Of a DNA stretch of 6,754 nt, positions 6,750-6,754 are shown piece after piece (position 1 is the stretch's first letter; each line of letters opens with the position of its first letter). Origin of the DNA: JABDJL01 sp047614505 (GTDB lineage Bacteria; Pseudomonadota; Gammaproteobacteria; Xanthomonadales; SZUA-36); assembly GCA_047614505.1 (NCBI GenBank), contig JBLHGQ010000151.1, positions 1-6,754 on the forward strand, read 5' to 3'. Below the pieces are notes generated by a model. That model was not told the origin of the DNA. It saw nothing but the letters and a program-made list of their open reading frames with translations, and made no database searches. Made by a program: the position numbers and the translations under genes.

Positions 6750-6754
6750 GGGGC

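Overview
The window looks like a chromosomal segment of an aerobic, probably marine, gammaproteobacterium. That placement is an inference from the gene types (a large TonB-dependent receptor, a YtcJ-like amidohydrolase and a TPR-sulfotransferase) and from moderate GC; no rRNA or other taxonomic marker is present.

Layout. Positions 1-1374 (+) hold the 3' three-quarters or so of a YtcJ-like metal-dependent amidohydrolase whose 5' end lies left of the window. After a 172-base gap with one candidate sigma70 promoter comes a complete TonB-dependent outer-membrane receptor, best started at ATG 1547 and ending at 4030. A GC-rich 11-bp hairpin followed by T residues (4071-4098) separates it from a convergent gene on the minus strand, 6084-4102, encoding a 660-residue protein of N-terminal TPR repeats plus a C-terminal PAPS-dependent sulfotransferase domain. 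The remaining 670 bases (6085-6754) contain no convincing full-length gene but are not empty: a candidate promoter for the sulfotransferase, a short fragment matching the N-terminus of another YtcJ-like amidohydrolase that stops at about 6341, a pair of 15-base direct repeats resembling the end of an insertion sequence, four short perfect hairpins in a row (6396-6502), a weak 72-codon ORF, and at the right edge an array of four GAAAC/GTTTC half-sites that includes an 18-bp perfect palindrome.

How the parts may work together. The receptor would import a scarce ligand across the outer membrane, and the amidohydrolase could hydrolyse an amide, formamide or related bond in that ligand. The TPR-sulfotransferase would transfer sulfate from PAPS to a protein or small-molecule acceptor; it is convergent, so it is not in the same operon, and its link to the other two is only by proximity. 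No substrate can be named from the sequence. The most unusual content is on the right: a second, broken amidohydrolase beside mobile-element-like sequence, and a dense operator-like dyad array that probably belongs to a gene beyond the window.
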